This document shows positions 33,906 through 41,812 of a stretch of 64,000 bases of DNA, in pieces; the first letter of the stretch is position 1, and each line of letters starts with the position of its first letter. Origin of the DNA: Leifsonia sp. ALI-44-B (lineage in GTDB: Bacteria; Actinomycetota; Actinomycetes; Actinomycetales; Microbacteriaceae). Under the pieces are notes generated by a model. It saw only the letters and a list, made by a program, of their open reading frames with translations. It was not told the DNA's origin and did no database searches. The DNA is taken from contig NZ_MTQL01000007.1 in the NCBI RefSeq assembly GCF_001984125.1, positions 1,116,001 through 1,180,000 on the forward strand, read 5' to 3'. The position numbers were made by a program, and so were the translations under genes.

Positions 33906-35969
33906 TTATGCCCGCTGGCGGCGTCGACGCGCGATCACGGTCGAGCCGGCTCCGAGCATCAGGAGCAGAGCGGCTGCGCCCAGGGCGAGCACACCGTTCT
34001 CGGCACCCGAGTTCGCGAGCGAGCCCGTGTTCGAGCCGGAGCCCGCGGTGCCGGAGCCGGTGCCCGAGCCGGAGCCCGCACCTGCTTCGTCACCCGTGCC
34101 CGGGGCCGGAGTGGCCGGGTCGGTCGGATCGGCCGGGTCGGTCGGTACCGGCGTCGGCTCGGGCGCCACGACGGCGGCCGTCGACAGCGCCCAGTTCTGC
34201 ACGAAGAAGTCGGCGGGGTCGATCGTGCCGCGCGCGCCGGCCCAGTCGATCAGCAGCTGACGGATCTCCTGCAGTTCGTCATAGACGATGGGGGCGTCGG
34301 CCACGGCCGGGAACCCGCCGCCACCCGACTGGCGGTAGTTGTTCACGGCCAGCACGAACTGGTCGTCGTCGGCGATGGCGCTGCCGTCGGCGTAGGACAG
34401 GCCCTGGATGCGCGATCCGACCGGCTGCGAGACGTTGATCTCGTAGTCGACACCCGACAGAGCGTCATAGTTGTAGTCGGGGATGCCCGTGGGGCGGTCG
34501 GCCGTCACGGCGTTGGTGCCCGTGGCCGGGTCGAACGTCGCGCCGGGGGCGACCTGGTTGAAGTACCGCGCCGAGAATTCGAGATACTCGCGCAGCTGAG
34601 CGCCCGTGATCTGCACGCCGCGCAGCGTGTTCTCATAGATGTAGAGGCCGGCGATATCGCGAATCGTGACCTCGCCCTCGGGGAACATGGCCGTGCGCGA
34701 GAACGGCGAGGCCTGCGAGATGACCGGGATGTCGGCCAGCGGGCCGCCGTCGAGGGCCGTCTCCACCGTGTCGGCCTGCACGTAGTTGATGAAGTCGATG
34801 ATCGCCGTGTCCTCATAGCGCGAGGTCTCGGCGGGCAGCGCCTCGGTCGAGCGCGCGACGGGCGTGTTCACGTAGTCGATGGTCTGCTGGTGCTCGTCCT
34901 GCAGCGCGGCGACGACCTTCTGGCTCTCAGTCGGGGTGTCCTTGCCGTAGTGCGGCTTGACCGTCGGCTTGGCGGCATCCGACCAGTCCACGTTGAAGTT
35001 GCCCGAGGCGTCTTCGACCAAGTTGAGCGTGGTCTCGGTCACGCCGCGCGCCCAGTAGTTCGGCTGCGTGATGAGAACCTTCTCGCCGGCCACGTTGGTG
35101 AGCACGGTCTCGGGCTTGTCCTGGTGGCTGTGGCCGGCGACGAGCACGTCGATGCCGGGCACCTGCGTGGCGATGTTGTTGGCCACGTCTTCGTTCAGGT
35201 CGGCGGGCACGTAGTCGGCGTCGGCGACGGTTCCCTGACCGGTGTGGGCGAGCACGACGACGACGTCGGCCTGCGCCTCGATCTCGGGCACCCACTTCTT
35301 GGCGGTCTCGACCATGTCATCGAATTCGAGGATGCCTTCGACGTTTGCTTTGTCCCAGATGCGGATGCCGGGCGTCACCACGCCGAGCACGCCCACGGTG
35401 ACCTGCTTGCCGTCGATGGTGCGCTCGATGAGCTCGTAGGGCTTGTGGTACGGAGCATCGGTCTTCGCGTCGATCACGTTTGCGCCGAGGAGCGGTGCCT
35501 GCAGATCGTTCTCATAGGCGCTCAGCATGTCGAGGCCGTAGTTGTACTCGTGGTTTCCCACGACCTGGGCGTCGTAGCCGATGGCGTTGAAAGCCTGGGC
35601 CATGGGGTGCTCGATGGTGTTGTCGAGAACGCTGGCTGCGCCATCCCCCATGCCGTAGTAGTAGGTGAGGGGCGTGCCCTGCATGGCGTCGCCGTTGTCG
35701 AAGACCATGACGGATTCGGCACCCTTGGCGGCGCGCACCTCGTCGACGACCGTTCCCACACGCGTGAGGCCGAGGATGTCGGCGTCCTTCGTGTAGGCGG
35801 CGTTGGCGAAGTAGTCCCAGTTGAACACGTGTCCGTGGGTATCGGTGGTGGCGAGCAGTGTGAGCTCGACGGTGTCACCGGTTGCGGCGGGCGCGGCGGT
35901 GGCGGGTGCTGCGGCGACGATGCCGAGCCCCGTCAACGCCACGATGCCGACGATGCGATGTAAGCGCAT
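33906..35969 (-). CDS. LANSG-anchored 5'-nucleotidase / 2',3'-cyclic phosphodiesterase
   Basis: A 687-residue exported enzyme. Signal peptide 1-30; metallophosphatase domain with TTDTHGHV, FDNGDAMQGTP, VVGNHEYNYG, LAHTGQG and VAGHSHQD; then the C-terminal 5'-nucleotidase domain that binds the base (ASPFSRTAMFPEGEVTIRD, YENTLRGVQITGAQLREYLE, NNYRQSGGGGFPA). The order matches UshA/CpdB proteins, which release phosphate and nucleosides from nucleotides. The tail carries a Pro-Asp/Gly-Ser linker and a sorting-type signal LANSG, then a helix and an RRRRQR tail, so it is probably held on the wall. It fits the phosphate-scavenging theme; no clear PHO box was found upstream. Confidence 0.93.
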   Translation of the reverse strand: MRLHRIVGIVALTGLGIVAAAPATAAPAATGDTVELTLLATTDTHGHVFNWDYFANAAYTKDADILGLTRVGTVVDEVRAAKGAESVMVFDNGDAMQGTPLTYYYGMGDGAASVLDNTIEHPMAQAFNAIGYDAQVVGNHEYNYGLDMLSAYENDLQAPLLGANVIDAKTDAPYHKPYELIERTIDGKQVTVGVLGVVTPGIRIWDKANVEGILEFDDMVETAKKWVPEIEAQADVVVVLAHTGQGTVADADYVPADLNEDVANNIATQVPGIDVLVAGHSHQDKPETVLTNVAGEKVLITQPNYWARGVTETTLNLVEDASGNFNVDWSDAAKPTVKPHYGKDTPTESQKVVAALQDEHQQTIDYVNTPVARSTEALPAETSRYEDTAIIDFINYVQADTVETALDGGPLADIPVISQASPFSRTAMFPEGEVTIRDIAGLYIYENTLRGVQITGAQLREYLEFSARYFNQVAPGATFDPATGTNAVTADRPTGIPDYNYDALSGVDYEINVSQPVGSRIQGLSYADGSAIADDDQFVLAVNNYRQSGGGGFPAVADAPIVYDELQEIRQLLIDWAGARGTIDPADFFVQNWALSTAAVVAPEPTPVPTDPADPTDPATPAPGTGDEAGAGSGSGTGSGTAGSGSNTGSLANSGAENGVLALGAAALLLMLGAGSTVIARRRRQRA

Positions 35970-36092
35970 AGTTGTCCTGTCTCAAGAAAAGTGGTGGATG
36001 TGAGAGAACCTATCCACCCCTTGTGAACGGGACGTTACGACACCCTTTCGGGGGGTAAACGTTATCGAAGGGTGATGTTGGGGCCGCGATGC

Positions 36093-36129
36093 GGGCGTGG
36101 CCGGTCGACGCGTGTCGCCGGCCACGCCC
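36093..36129 (-). terminator. Terminator of the FBP-domain gene
   Basis: Perfect 12-bp arms GGGCGTGGCCGG and CCGGCCACGCCC with a 13-base loop, a few bases past the FBP stop codon. Confidence 0.7.
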
Positions 36130-36135
36130 CAATCG

Positions 36136-36627
36136 CTAGTCGGTGCTGCGGATGCCGCGCACGAAGCTCTGCGACCGCTCACGCAGCACATCGATGCGGT
36201 GCTGCTTCGCGGCGTCGACATCGAAGCCCACGTAGGCCACCGTCGGGCGGCGGCGCACGTTGACCGAGCACTCGAAGTCGGCGCACACGAGCGTGCCGAC
36301 GGTGTCGCCGCGTCGCCCGGCCGCCCCACCGCGCTTGACGCTGAAGAACGCCACGTCGTTGGGCAGCTCCACATCCTCGCACCAGGCGCACTGCGGTCGG
36401 GTGCGGGGTTGCACGTCGCCCTTCCGCAGCAGGATGCCCGTGGCCACACCGTCGAGGTGCAGCACGACGTAGCCCTGGGCCGGGGCCTTGGGGTCACGCC
36501 ATCCGAGGTAGTCGATGGCCTCCCAGTCGATGCTGTCGAGGTGGGCGGGCAGGTTGAGCTCCTTGCGCTCGCGCTGCGACGCGTTGATGAAGGATGCTCG
36601 GATGTCTTTTTCCGTCAGGGGAAGCAT
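36136..36627 (-). CDS. FBP-domain (EF-G-binding, FusB-like zinc finger) protein
   Basis: A 163-residue cytoplasmic protein. The start MLPLTEKDIRASFINASQRERKELNLP and the treble-clef zinc site made by CAWCEDV and CADFEC match the FBP family, related to the C-terminal domain of FusB. FusB-type proteins bind elongation factor G and free stalled ribosomes, which gives fusidic acid resistance in staphylococci. Actinobacterial members are widespread and need not be resistance genes. The ATG at 36627 is chosen by family comparison. Confidence 0.85.
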   Translation of the reverse strand: MLPLTEKDIRASFINASQRERKELNLPAHLDSIDWEAIDYLGWRDPKAPAQGYVVLHLDGVATGILLRKGDVQPRTRPQCAWCEDVELPNDVAFFSVKRGGAAGRRGDTVGTLVCADFECSVNVRRRPTVAYVGFDVDAAKQHRIDVLRERSQSFVRGIRSTD

Positions 36628-36995
36628 GGGTGATCGCCTTGTCTGTGTCGCACGAACGACGACGCGCTCGTGTCTTACTCGTTCTCGTACTCTGCTGATT
36701 CGCGGATGCCGGGTGTGCGCATCGGGCCCACTCCTGTCGAGCGAGCGCGGGCAACCGCGGCGGGGTAGCGCCGAGTGGCGCCGGAAACACCGGGAAAGGC
36801 GGCTACCTGATGCCGGCGAACGATACGCCGGCAACCCCCAGACGCCCCGCGGGCAGGTTCGAAACGGTCAGACTCACGTCGGCGAGTATACGCCGGGGAG
36901 TGGGTGGGGTCGAGGTCGGGTGGAGTTCTCGCCGCGGCTGATCAGCGCGGTCTCGCGCGGCCAGCCGTGCGAAGCCAGTCGATCTGGCCCGGCCG
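36628..36995. other. Intergenic region with hairpins, no gene recognised
   Basis: A 368-base gap between the FBP start and the LysR stop. It holds a perfect 7-bp hairpin GCCGGCG/CGCCGGC near 36811-36831 and a shorter CGGCG/CGCCG hairpin near 36883-36898. These could end the LysR transcript. Parts recall fragments of riboswitches, but no complete aptamer could be built. Short open frames here lack good ribosome sites. Confidence 0.5.
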
Positions 36996-38006
36996 TCAGG
37001 AGCGAGCGGCCGCGAGTCCCCACGCGGAGGTGTCGAGCGCGTCGATGGCAGCAATAGTGGCGGCAATAGCAGGAACCCGATGCGAGGCCTCGGCCGACAC
37101 GAGGTGCACGGTGCGCGAGTCGGGGGTCGCCGGATGCCGTGCCACCACGTTCGCGGGAAGCGGCACGCTCGCGAGCGCCAACGACGGAAGCAGTGCCACC
37201 CCGAGCCCCGCCTCCACCATGGCGAGCACGGCCGAGACGTTGTCGGTCTCGTAGTCGATGCTCGGCGTGAAACCGTGCGCCGCGCACAGGTGCAGGAGGT
37301 GGCCCCGGCAGCGCGGGCAGCCCGCGATCCAGCCGGCGGCCGCGAGGGAATCGAGGGCGAGGGGCGACGCGTCGGGGGAGAGACGCGCGGCCGGGCCCGA
37401 GTCGCCTAGCGCGCCGCGCGGCGCGTCGGCATCGCGCCGCAGAATCAGAACCATGTCCTCACGCCACAGCGGTGTCGCGGTCAGCCCGGCGGCGCTCGCC
37501 CCGTGTGGATCGTCGGGGTCGCCCGGATAACTGAAGGTGAGGGCGATATCGGCCGTGTGATCGCGCACCGCCTGCACGGCCTCGGGCGGCTCGGCCTCGA
37601 TGTAGCGGAACCGCAGTCCCGGATAGTTGGCACTCATGCGCTCGATCAGCCGCGGCACGATGGTCGACGACGCCGACGGAAAAGCGGCGATGCGCACCCA
37701 TCCCGTGCGCAGTCCGGCGAGCTCGGCCAGCTCCTCGGCTGCCGAGTCGATCGAGCGCAGCACGGTCGCCGCGTGGCGCGCCAGGATGTCGCCGGCCTCG
37801 GTGAGCAACGCGCCGCGGGGAACGCGCGTGAGCACCGGCATCCCCAATCGCTGTTCGAGGCGCCGAACCGTTTGGCTCACGGCGGGCTGGCTGTAGCCGA
37901 GCAACGCGGCGGCGGCCGTGATCGACCCGGTGTCGGCGATGGCCCGCACCACGCGCAGGGTCTGCGAGTCGAGGTCGGCGGCCAGAGGCGTGCGGGGCTC
38001 GGTCAT
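36996..38006 (-). CDS. LysR-family transcription regulator
   Basis: A 336-residue LysR-type regulator. The N-terminal winged HTH reads SQTLRVVRAIADTGSITAAAALLGYSQPAVSQTVRRLEQRLGMPVLTR, in parts matching the family closely, followed by a two-lobed effector domain (about 95-310) with a Cys pair in GCPRCRGH. The divergent gene encodes a PLP-dependent enzyme, and a perfect T-N11-A box sits between them. It most likely controls that gene in response to its substrate or product. Confidence 0.92.
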   Translation of the reverse strand: MTEPRTPLAADLDSQTLRVVRAIADTGSITAAAALLGYSQPAVSQTVRRLEQRLGMPVLTRVPRGALLTEAGDILARHAATVLRSIDSAAEELAELAGLRTGWVRIAAFPSASSTIVPRLIERMSANYPGLRFRYIEAEPPEAVQAVRDHTADIALTFSYPGDPDDPHGASAAGLTATPLWREDMVLILRRDADAPRGALGDSGPAARLSPDASPLALDSLAAAGWIAGCPRCRGHLLHLCAAHGFTPSIDYETDNVSAVLAMVEAGLGVALLPSLALASVPLPANVVARHPATPDSRTVHLVSAEASHRVPAIAATIAAIDALDTSAWGLAAARS

Positions 38007-38014
38007 GGCCCCAG

Positions 38015-38031
38015 CATAACGTCCGGTTATG
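38015..38031. promoter_or_regulatory. LysR binding box (T-N11-A palindrome)
   Basis: CATAACGTCCGGTTATG has perfect 6-bp arms and the T-N11-A core. It lies between the divergent LysR and PLP-enzyme starts, the standard place for LysR binding. Confidence 0.65.
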
Positions 38032-38087
38032 CCGCCGATAGAGAAGCTGTCGTTGTCGAATGGATGCCGCACGGGCACCCTGGAGCC

Positions 38088-39155
38088 ATGACGACGCTCG
38101 CGCACCCCCGCCGCACCCTCGACGAGGCGCGCGCCCAGTTCGTGGGCGGTCGCCGCTATCTCGGGGCCTGCTCGGTGGGCCTCGCCAGCGCCGACACGCT
38201 CACCGCCATGCGCGCCGACCAGCAGAACTGGGCCGAGGGCACGTGCTCACCCGCCGCCTTCGACGCCGGCATCGCCCGCACGCGCGACGCCTACGGCCGC
38301 CTGGTCAACGTCGCGCCCGACCGTATCGCGATCGGCTCGCACGTCTCCGCCATGGTCAGCGTTCTCGCGGCCGGGGTGCCCGACGGCGCCGAGGTGCTGT
38401 GCGTCGCCGGCGACTTCAGCTCGATGGTGTTTCCGTTCATGGTGCGCGAGCGCCGCGGCGTTCGTGTGCGACACGTCCCCGTCGAGGCGCTCGCCGACTC
38501 CATCACAGCCGACACCTATCTCGTCGCGTTCTCGCTCGTGCAGTCGGCGTCGGGCCGGGTAGCGGATGTCGCGGCGATCGTGGCGGCCGCAGCATCCACC
38601 GGCACCTTCACGCTGTGTGACACCACGCAGGCCGCCGGCGCTATGCCCGTGGATGCCTCGCTTTTCGACGCCACCGTGTGCCACGCCTACAAGTGGTTGT
38701 GTGCCCCGCGCGGCGCCGCGTTCCTCACCCTCGGCGTCGACTATCAGCGCACGCTCGTTCCGATCCAGGCCAATTGGTATGCCGGCAATGACGTCTGGGC
38801 CTCGTGCTACGGCCCCGAGATGCAGCTCGCCACCGACGCGCGCGCCTTCGACGTGTCGCCCGCCTGGCCCGTCTGGGTGGGCGCCGAACCGGCCATCGAC
38901 CTCTTCGCCTCGCTCGACCTCGCCGAGGTGCACGCCCACAACGCGGCCCTCGGCGACGCGCTCTGCGACGGTCTCGGCCTCCCGCGCGCGGGCCAGGCCA
39001 TCATCACATGGCCGGATGCCTCGGCCCACGATCTCGCGGCCCTCACCGCGCACGGCATCACAGCCTCGGGTCGAGCCGGCCGCGCCCGCGTCGCCTTCCA
39101 CCTCTGGAACGACGACCGCGACGTCGCCGACGTCCTCGCGGCCCTCGGCCATTGA
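38088..39155 (+). CDS. Class V aminotransferase-like PLP enzyme
   Basis: A 355-residue fold-type I PLP enzyme of the class V group (kynureninase, cysteine desulfurase and relatives). PLP-ring contacts appear in CDTTQAAGAMPVDASLFDA, and the Schiff-base Lys in CHAYKWLCAPRGAAFL. The substrate is not clear; EgtE-like and kynureninase-like enzymes share these motifs, but the Cys- or Trp-specific features were not seen. It is divergent from a LysR regulator with an operator between. Start: ATG at 38088 after a GGAG-like site. Confidence 0.85.
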   Translation: MTTLAHPRRTLDEARAQFVGGRRYLGACSVGLASADTLTAMRADQQNWAEGTCSPAAFDAGIARTRDAYGRLVNVAPDRIAIGSHVSAMVSVLAAGVPDGAEVLCVAGDFSSMVFPFMVRERRGVRVRHVPVEALADSITADTYLVAFSLVQSASGRVADVAAIVAAAASTGTFTLCDTTQAAGAMPVDASLFDATVCHAYKWLCAPRGAAFLTLGVDYQRTLVPIQANWYAGNDVWASCYGPEMQLATDARAFDVSPAWPVWVGAEPAIDLFASLDLAEVHAHNAALGDALCDGLGLPRAGQAIITWPDASAHDLAALTAHGITASGRAGRARVAFHLWNDDRDVADVLAALGH

Positions 39156-39165
39156 CTGCATTAAA

Positions 39166-39208
39166 CAGCGAGACTCCCTGATCCACATGTGTGGGGGAGT
39201 CTGCGCTG
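39166..39208. terminator. Bidirectional hairpin terminator
   Basis: Arms CAGCG-GACTCCC and GGGAGTC-CGCTG around a 16-base loop, 11 bases past the PLP-enzyme stop. It marks the left edge of a lower-GC segment and could end transcripts from both sides. Confidence 0.65.
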
Positions 39209-39271
39209 TCGAGTTTAGACGAATGCTGTGAGTTGATCAAGAGCGAACCGGCGGGCGCGACCGCGTTTTGG

Positions 39272-39652
39272 TCAGCGGTAGGGTCTCCCTTCACAGTCCA
39301 CCGCGTCCGAGTAGTGCCCCTCCTGAAGGGCGTTCTTCGCATCCTGCCGAAACGCACCCGTCGGGATGACCGCAACCTCGATCGATTCCGAGGCCTCAAT
39401 GCTCGACGCGCTCGAGCAGATCGCGACGACCGTCCAGCCTTCTTCGTCACCGTCGAACGTGGCTGGGAGGTTCACCCGCGGAGAGGCGTCCTGGGTGAGT
39501 AACTCCGAGTCATCACTCCGCGCGAGCGCGACGCTCTCTAATCCGTTGCCGACAAAAGCCGACGGCGTCGTCGCCGCGCTGCAACTCGTCAGCGTCATCG
39601 CGAGCACGAAGAGGGCACCAACTGAGGCTGTCCGGACAGTTAGAGCCCGCAC
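39272..39652 (-). CDS. Putative lipoprotein in the low-GC islet
   Basis: A 126-residue predicted lipoprotein. From the GTG at 39652 it reads as a signal peptide ending in the lipobox MTLTSC, then a small domain with SSSASSIEASESIEVAVIPTGAF and a late Cys (AVDCEG). No family is recognised. It overlaps the end of the preceding exported-protein gene by 13 bases, so the two may be coupled. Base composition is lower in GC than surrounding genes. A TTG at 39715 is an alternative start. Confidence 0.55.
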   Translation of the reverse strand: MRALTVRTASVGALFVLAMTLTSCSAATTPSAFVGNGLESVALARSDDSELLTQDASPRVNLPATFDGDEEGWTVVAICSSASSIEASESIEVAVIPTGAFRQDAKNALQEGHYSDAVDCEGRPYR

Positions 39653-40188
39653 GATATTGACGAACTGTAGGGGTTCAGGGCGGTCAAGCGGCCGCTTGTA
39701 GCGACGGTATTCCAACCGATGACGCCGGTGCGGCCGTGCACGCCCTTCTGTTTACTCACGTTGTAGTGATACCGCGTGCCCACGGCTCGTGCCTTCCACG
39801 TCTGCCCCGCTGACATCGGCGGTGATGAACACGAGACGGTCGTGGCCACGCTTGTCCCCGCGCTGATATTGAGACCGGCTGCAACGGAGCCGCGACTCGC
39901 ACCAAGACTGAGCTGGATGTCCCGGCTGGCCGTTTTGCCACGACTGATCTGACAGGTTCCACCGGAGGATCGGATATTGCACGAGCCAATGACACCGCCC
40001 AGTTGATTTCGAGAGGATGAAACGTTGACCACTCGGTAGCGCAGGGCGGCCGATTCCGCGGACTCAGCCGTCTCGGACGAGGAGTCATTCTGGACCTGGC
40101 CGTCAGCATGAGCTGCCTCGATCGAACCGCCAGAGAGAAGAATGGCGAGAAGGGCTGGAGCCGCTAAGCGAGTCTTGAAATTCAACAT
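39640..40188 (-). CDS. Exported hypothetical protein in the low-GC islet
   Basis: A 182-residue exported protein. The signal peptide (MLNFKTRLAAPALLAILLSGG to about residue 28) is followed by a Ser-rich mature part with three or four Cys (SCNIRSSGGTCQI, VSCSSPP, ISCGL) that could form disulfides. The core QISRGKTASRDIQLSLGAS is beta-rich. No family is recognised. Lower GC and rarer codons than neighbours suggest transfer. ATG at 40188 fits the signal peptide; a TTG at 40224 is possible. Confidence 0.6.
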   Translation of the reverse strand: MLNFKTRLAAPALLAILLSGGSIEAAHADGQVQNDSSSETAESAESAALRYRVVNVSSSRNQLGGVIGSCNIRSSGGTCQISRGKTASRDIQLSLGASRGSVAAGLNISAGTSVATTVSCSSPPMSAGQTWKARAVGTRYHYNVSKQKGVHGRTGVIGWNTVATSGRLTALNPYSSSISCGL

Positions 40189-40266
40189 GTTGGACAGGTT
40201 AGTATTCTGAATTGCCCAGCTCAAGAGGGTCGTTCGACCTGCGGAACAACCATGCGGTCACAGGAA

Positions 40267-40299
40267 AAGGGCCGAGACGAATATCTCGTCACGGCCCTT
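40267..40299 (-). terminator. Terminator of the small membrane protein gene
   Basis: Arms AAGGGCCG and CGGCCCTT with an inner GACGA/TCGTC stem; read on the minus strand it ends in TTTT, a classical intrinsic terminator. Confidence 0.75.
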
Positions 40300-40350
40300 C
40301 TCCCAACAGCGTCTCGCGCAGCGCGGGGAGGGCGAATGCGGTTCGGAAAC

Positions 40351-40836
40351 CTACCGCGCGGTTGCCGGAATCGCCCGGCTGAGCGTGGTCGTGGCCCATC
40401 CCAGCAGGGCGAGGATGAGGCCGACCCCGATGGCGAAGAAGGCGACGCCGAACGAGACGACCGAGGTGAAGAGCGACGCCCGCAGGAACGATGCGTCCAT
40501 GACGGTGGCGCGGATCGGGTCATCCTTCTCGAGCTGGGCGTAGGTCTTGCCGTCGGCCATGGCGGTGGCGTGCATGTTGATGGCGTCGGCCTGGGCGAGG
40601 GCGCTGAACGGGCCCGTCACGGGCGCATTGGCGAGGAAGGAGGCATCCTCGCTCACGGTGATGTGCTGGTCGGCGAGCTGGGAGCTGACGACACCCCAGA
40701 CCACGCCGCCGGCGACGATCATGACGATGCCGGCGATGATCGCGAGTAGGCCGGCCCAGCGGGCGAGAAGGCGTGTGCGTGGGCTGAGCGGTGTGGTCGT
40801 GGCGGCGGTGGAACCGGTGGCGGTTGCGGTGCTCAT
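40351..40836 (-). CDS. Two-helix membrane protein (often annotated LigA-like)
   Basis: A 161-residue membrane protein. Helix 1 (WAGLLAIIAGIVMIVAGGVVWGVV, in parts) and helix 2 (VVSFGVAFFAIGVGLILALLGWA) flank an extracytoplasmic segment containing DQHITVSEDASFLANAPVTGPFSALAQADAI, in parts. Proteins of this kind are common in actinobacteria and are sometimes called aromatic ring-opening dioxygenase LigA, which has no support in the sequence. A DosR-like box about 70 bases upstream suggests control by the nearby two-component system. Confidence 0.75.
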   Translation of the reverse strand: MSTATATGSTAATTTPLSPRTRLLARWAGLLAIIAGIVMIVAGGVVWGVVSSQLADQHITVSEDASFLANAPVTGPFSALAQADAINMHATAMADGKTYAQLEKDDPIRATVMDASFLRASLFTSVVSFGVAFFAIGVGLILALLGWATTTLSRAIPATAR

Positions 40837-41176
40837 GAGTGTTCCTTCTGTTCGTGTGACGTTGTCGTCATGACTCCAGAGTCGTCCTCCCGCGCCAGCT
40901 GGGTCAGGGCCGAAGGTCCCACGACGAAATGAATAAATCTCGGATGTCGTGGGCCCTTGGACTCTGTCGGGACGAGGCGACGCGCGGTGGACTGAAGGGA
41001 CACGGCACGACAGAGCGAGGAACGCATGAGAACACGCACGGTAGACAGCGCACACTGGCAACGGTTGTGCCGCGCAACGCGCGAGCGGCTGTCGCGAGGT
41101 GGGGCGCTCGGGCGTGAGCCGGCGGACACCCCATCCTCGAGCGACGGTGAGATCAAACGCTCGCGCTAGGCCCGAC
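40837..41176. other. Intergenic region with a DosR-like box
   Basis: A 340-base gap between the membrane protein start and the response regulator stop. It holds the box at 40907-40920. The rest shows no convincing gene; a minus-strand frame here lacks a ribosome site and resembles no family. Confidence 0.5.
40907..40920 (-). promoter_or_regulatory. DosR/DevR-like box before the membrane protein gene
   Basis: On the minus strand the site reads GGGACCTTCGGCCC, an imperfect palindrome like the DosR consensus GGGACTWWAGTCCC. It differs at only two positions from the box at 43537, which lies between the kinase and stress-protein genes. Confidence 0.6.
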
Positions 41177-41812
41177 TCAGGGTCGAGCGCTGTGCGGATG
41201 CGTGAGCCCGTAGACCGCCGCCTGCGTGCGACGTTCGACCCCGATCTTTCCGAGCAGGCCCGAGACGTAGTTCTTGACGGTTTTCTCGGCAAGGCCCAGC
41301 TGCTCGCCGATCTGGCGGTTCGTCATCCCCTCGGTGATCAGGGTGAGTACCTGGTGCTCGCGCAGGGTGAGCTGTACGTCGTCGGCCGGGCGCTGGTCGA
41401 GCACGCGTTGCCGCGCGCGACGAACGAGCTCGGCGTCCATGAGCTGGGCGCCCGCCGCGACCTGTCTGATGGCGCTCACGAGCCCGGCACCCCGGATGTC
41501 TTTGAGCAACCACCCCTGGGCACCCGCCAGCACGGCGCCCTGCTGGGCGTCGTCATCGTCGAACGCCGTGAGCATGATGCACGGCAGCCCAGGGTGGGCC
41601 GAGCGGATGTCGCGGCAGGCGTCGATCCCCGACCCATCGGGCAGCCGCACATCGAGCACGGCCACGTCGGGGGCCGTCGCATCGACGCGGGACACGGCGT
41701 CTCGCACGGTCCCCGCCTCGCCCACGACGGTCAGGTCGGCCTCGCGCTCGATCACGTCGACGATGCCGCGGCGCACCAATTCGTGGTCGTCGAGCAGGAA
41801 GACGCGGATCAT
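41177..41812 (-). CDS. NarL/DosR-type response regulator
   Basis: A 211-residue response regulator. Receiver domain with the acidic pair in FLLDDHELV, phospho-acceptor Asp in VAVLDVRLPDGSG (about 52) and Lys in LLKDI. A LuxR-type HTH follows (LTLREHQVLTLITEGMTNRQIGEQLGLAEKTVKNYVSGLLGKIG, in parts, about 145-205). The end resembles DosR/DevR, which governs hypoxia and redox genes. Its ATG overlaps the kinase stop by four bases, so the pair is co-translated. Confidence 0.93.
   Translation of the reverse strand: MIRVFLLDDHELVRRGIVDVIEREADLTVVGEAGTVRDAVSRVDATAPDVAVLDVRLPDGSGIDACRDIRSAHPGLPCIMLTAFDDDDAQQGAVLAGAQGWLLKDIRGAGLVSAIRQVAAGAQLMDAELVRRARQRVLDQRPADDVQLTLREHQVLTLITEGMTNRQIGEQLGLAEKTVKNYVSGLLGKIGVERRTQAAVYGLTHPHSARP

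Noticed and set aside
33873..35963. Long plus-strand frame opposite the 5'-nucleotidase
   Set aside because: Antisense shadow without recognisable domains.
35970..36060. PHO box upstream of the 5'-nucleotidase
   Set aside because: Single units such as GTTCACAAGGG and GTTTACCCCCC occur, but they are not in 11-bp register.
36700..36900. Riboswitch (SAM or TPP type) before the FBP gene
   Set aside because: Short stretches resemble parts of these aptamers, but no full set of conserved helices could be assembled on either strand.
40833..41156. Minus-strand frame in the gap before the response regulator
   Set aside because: Overlaps the DosR-like box, has no ribosome site and no family resemblance.
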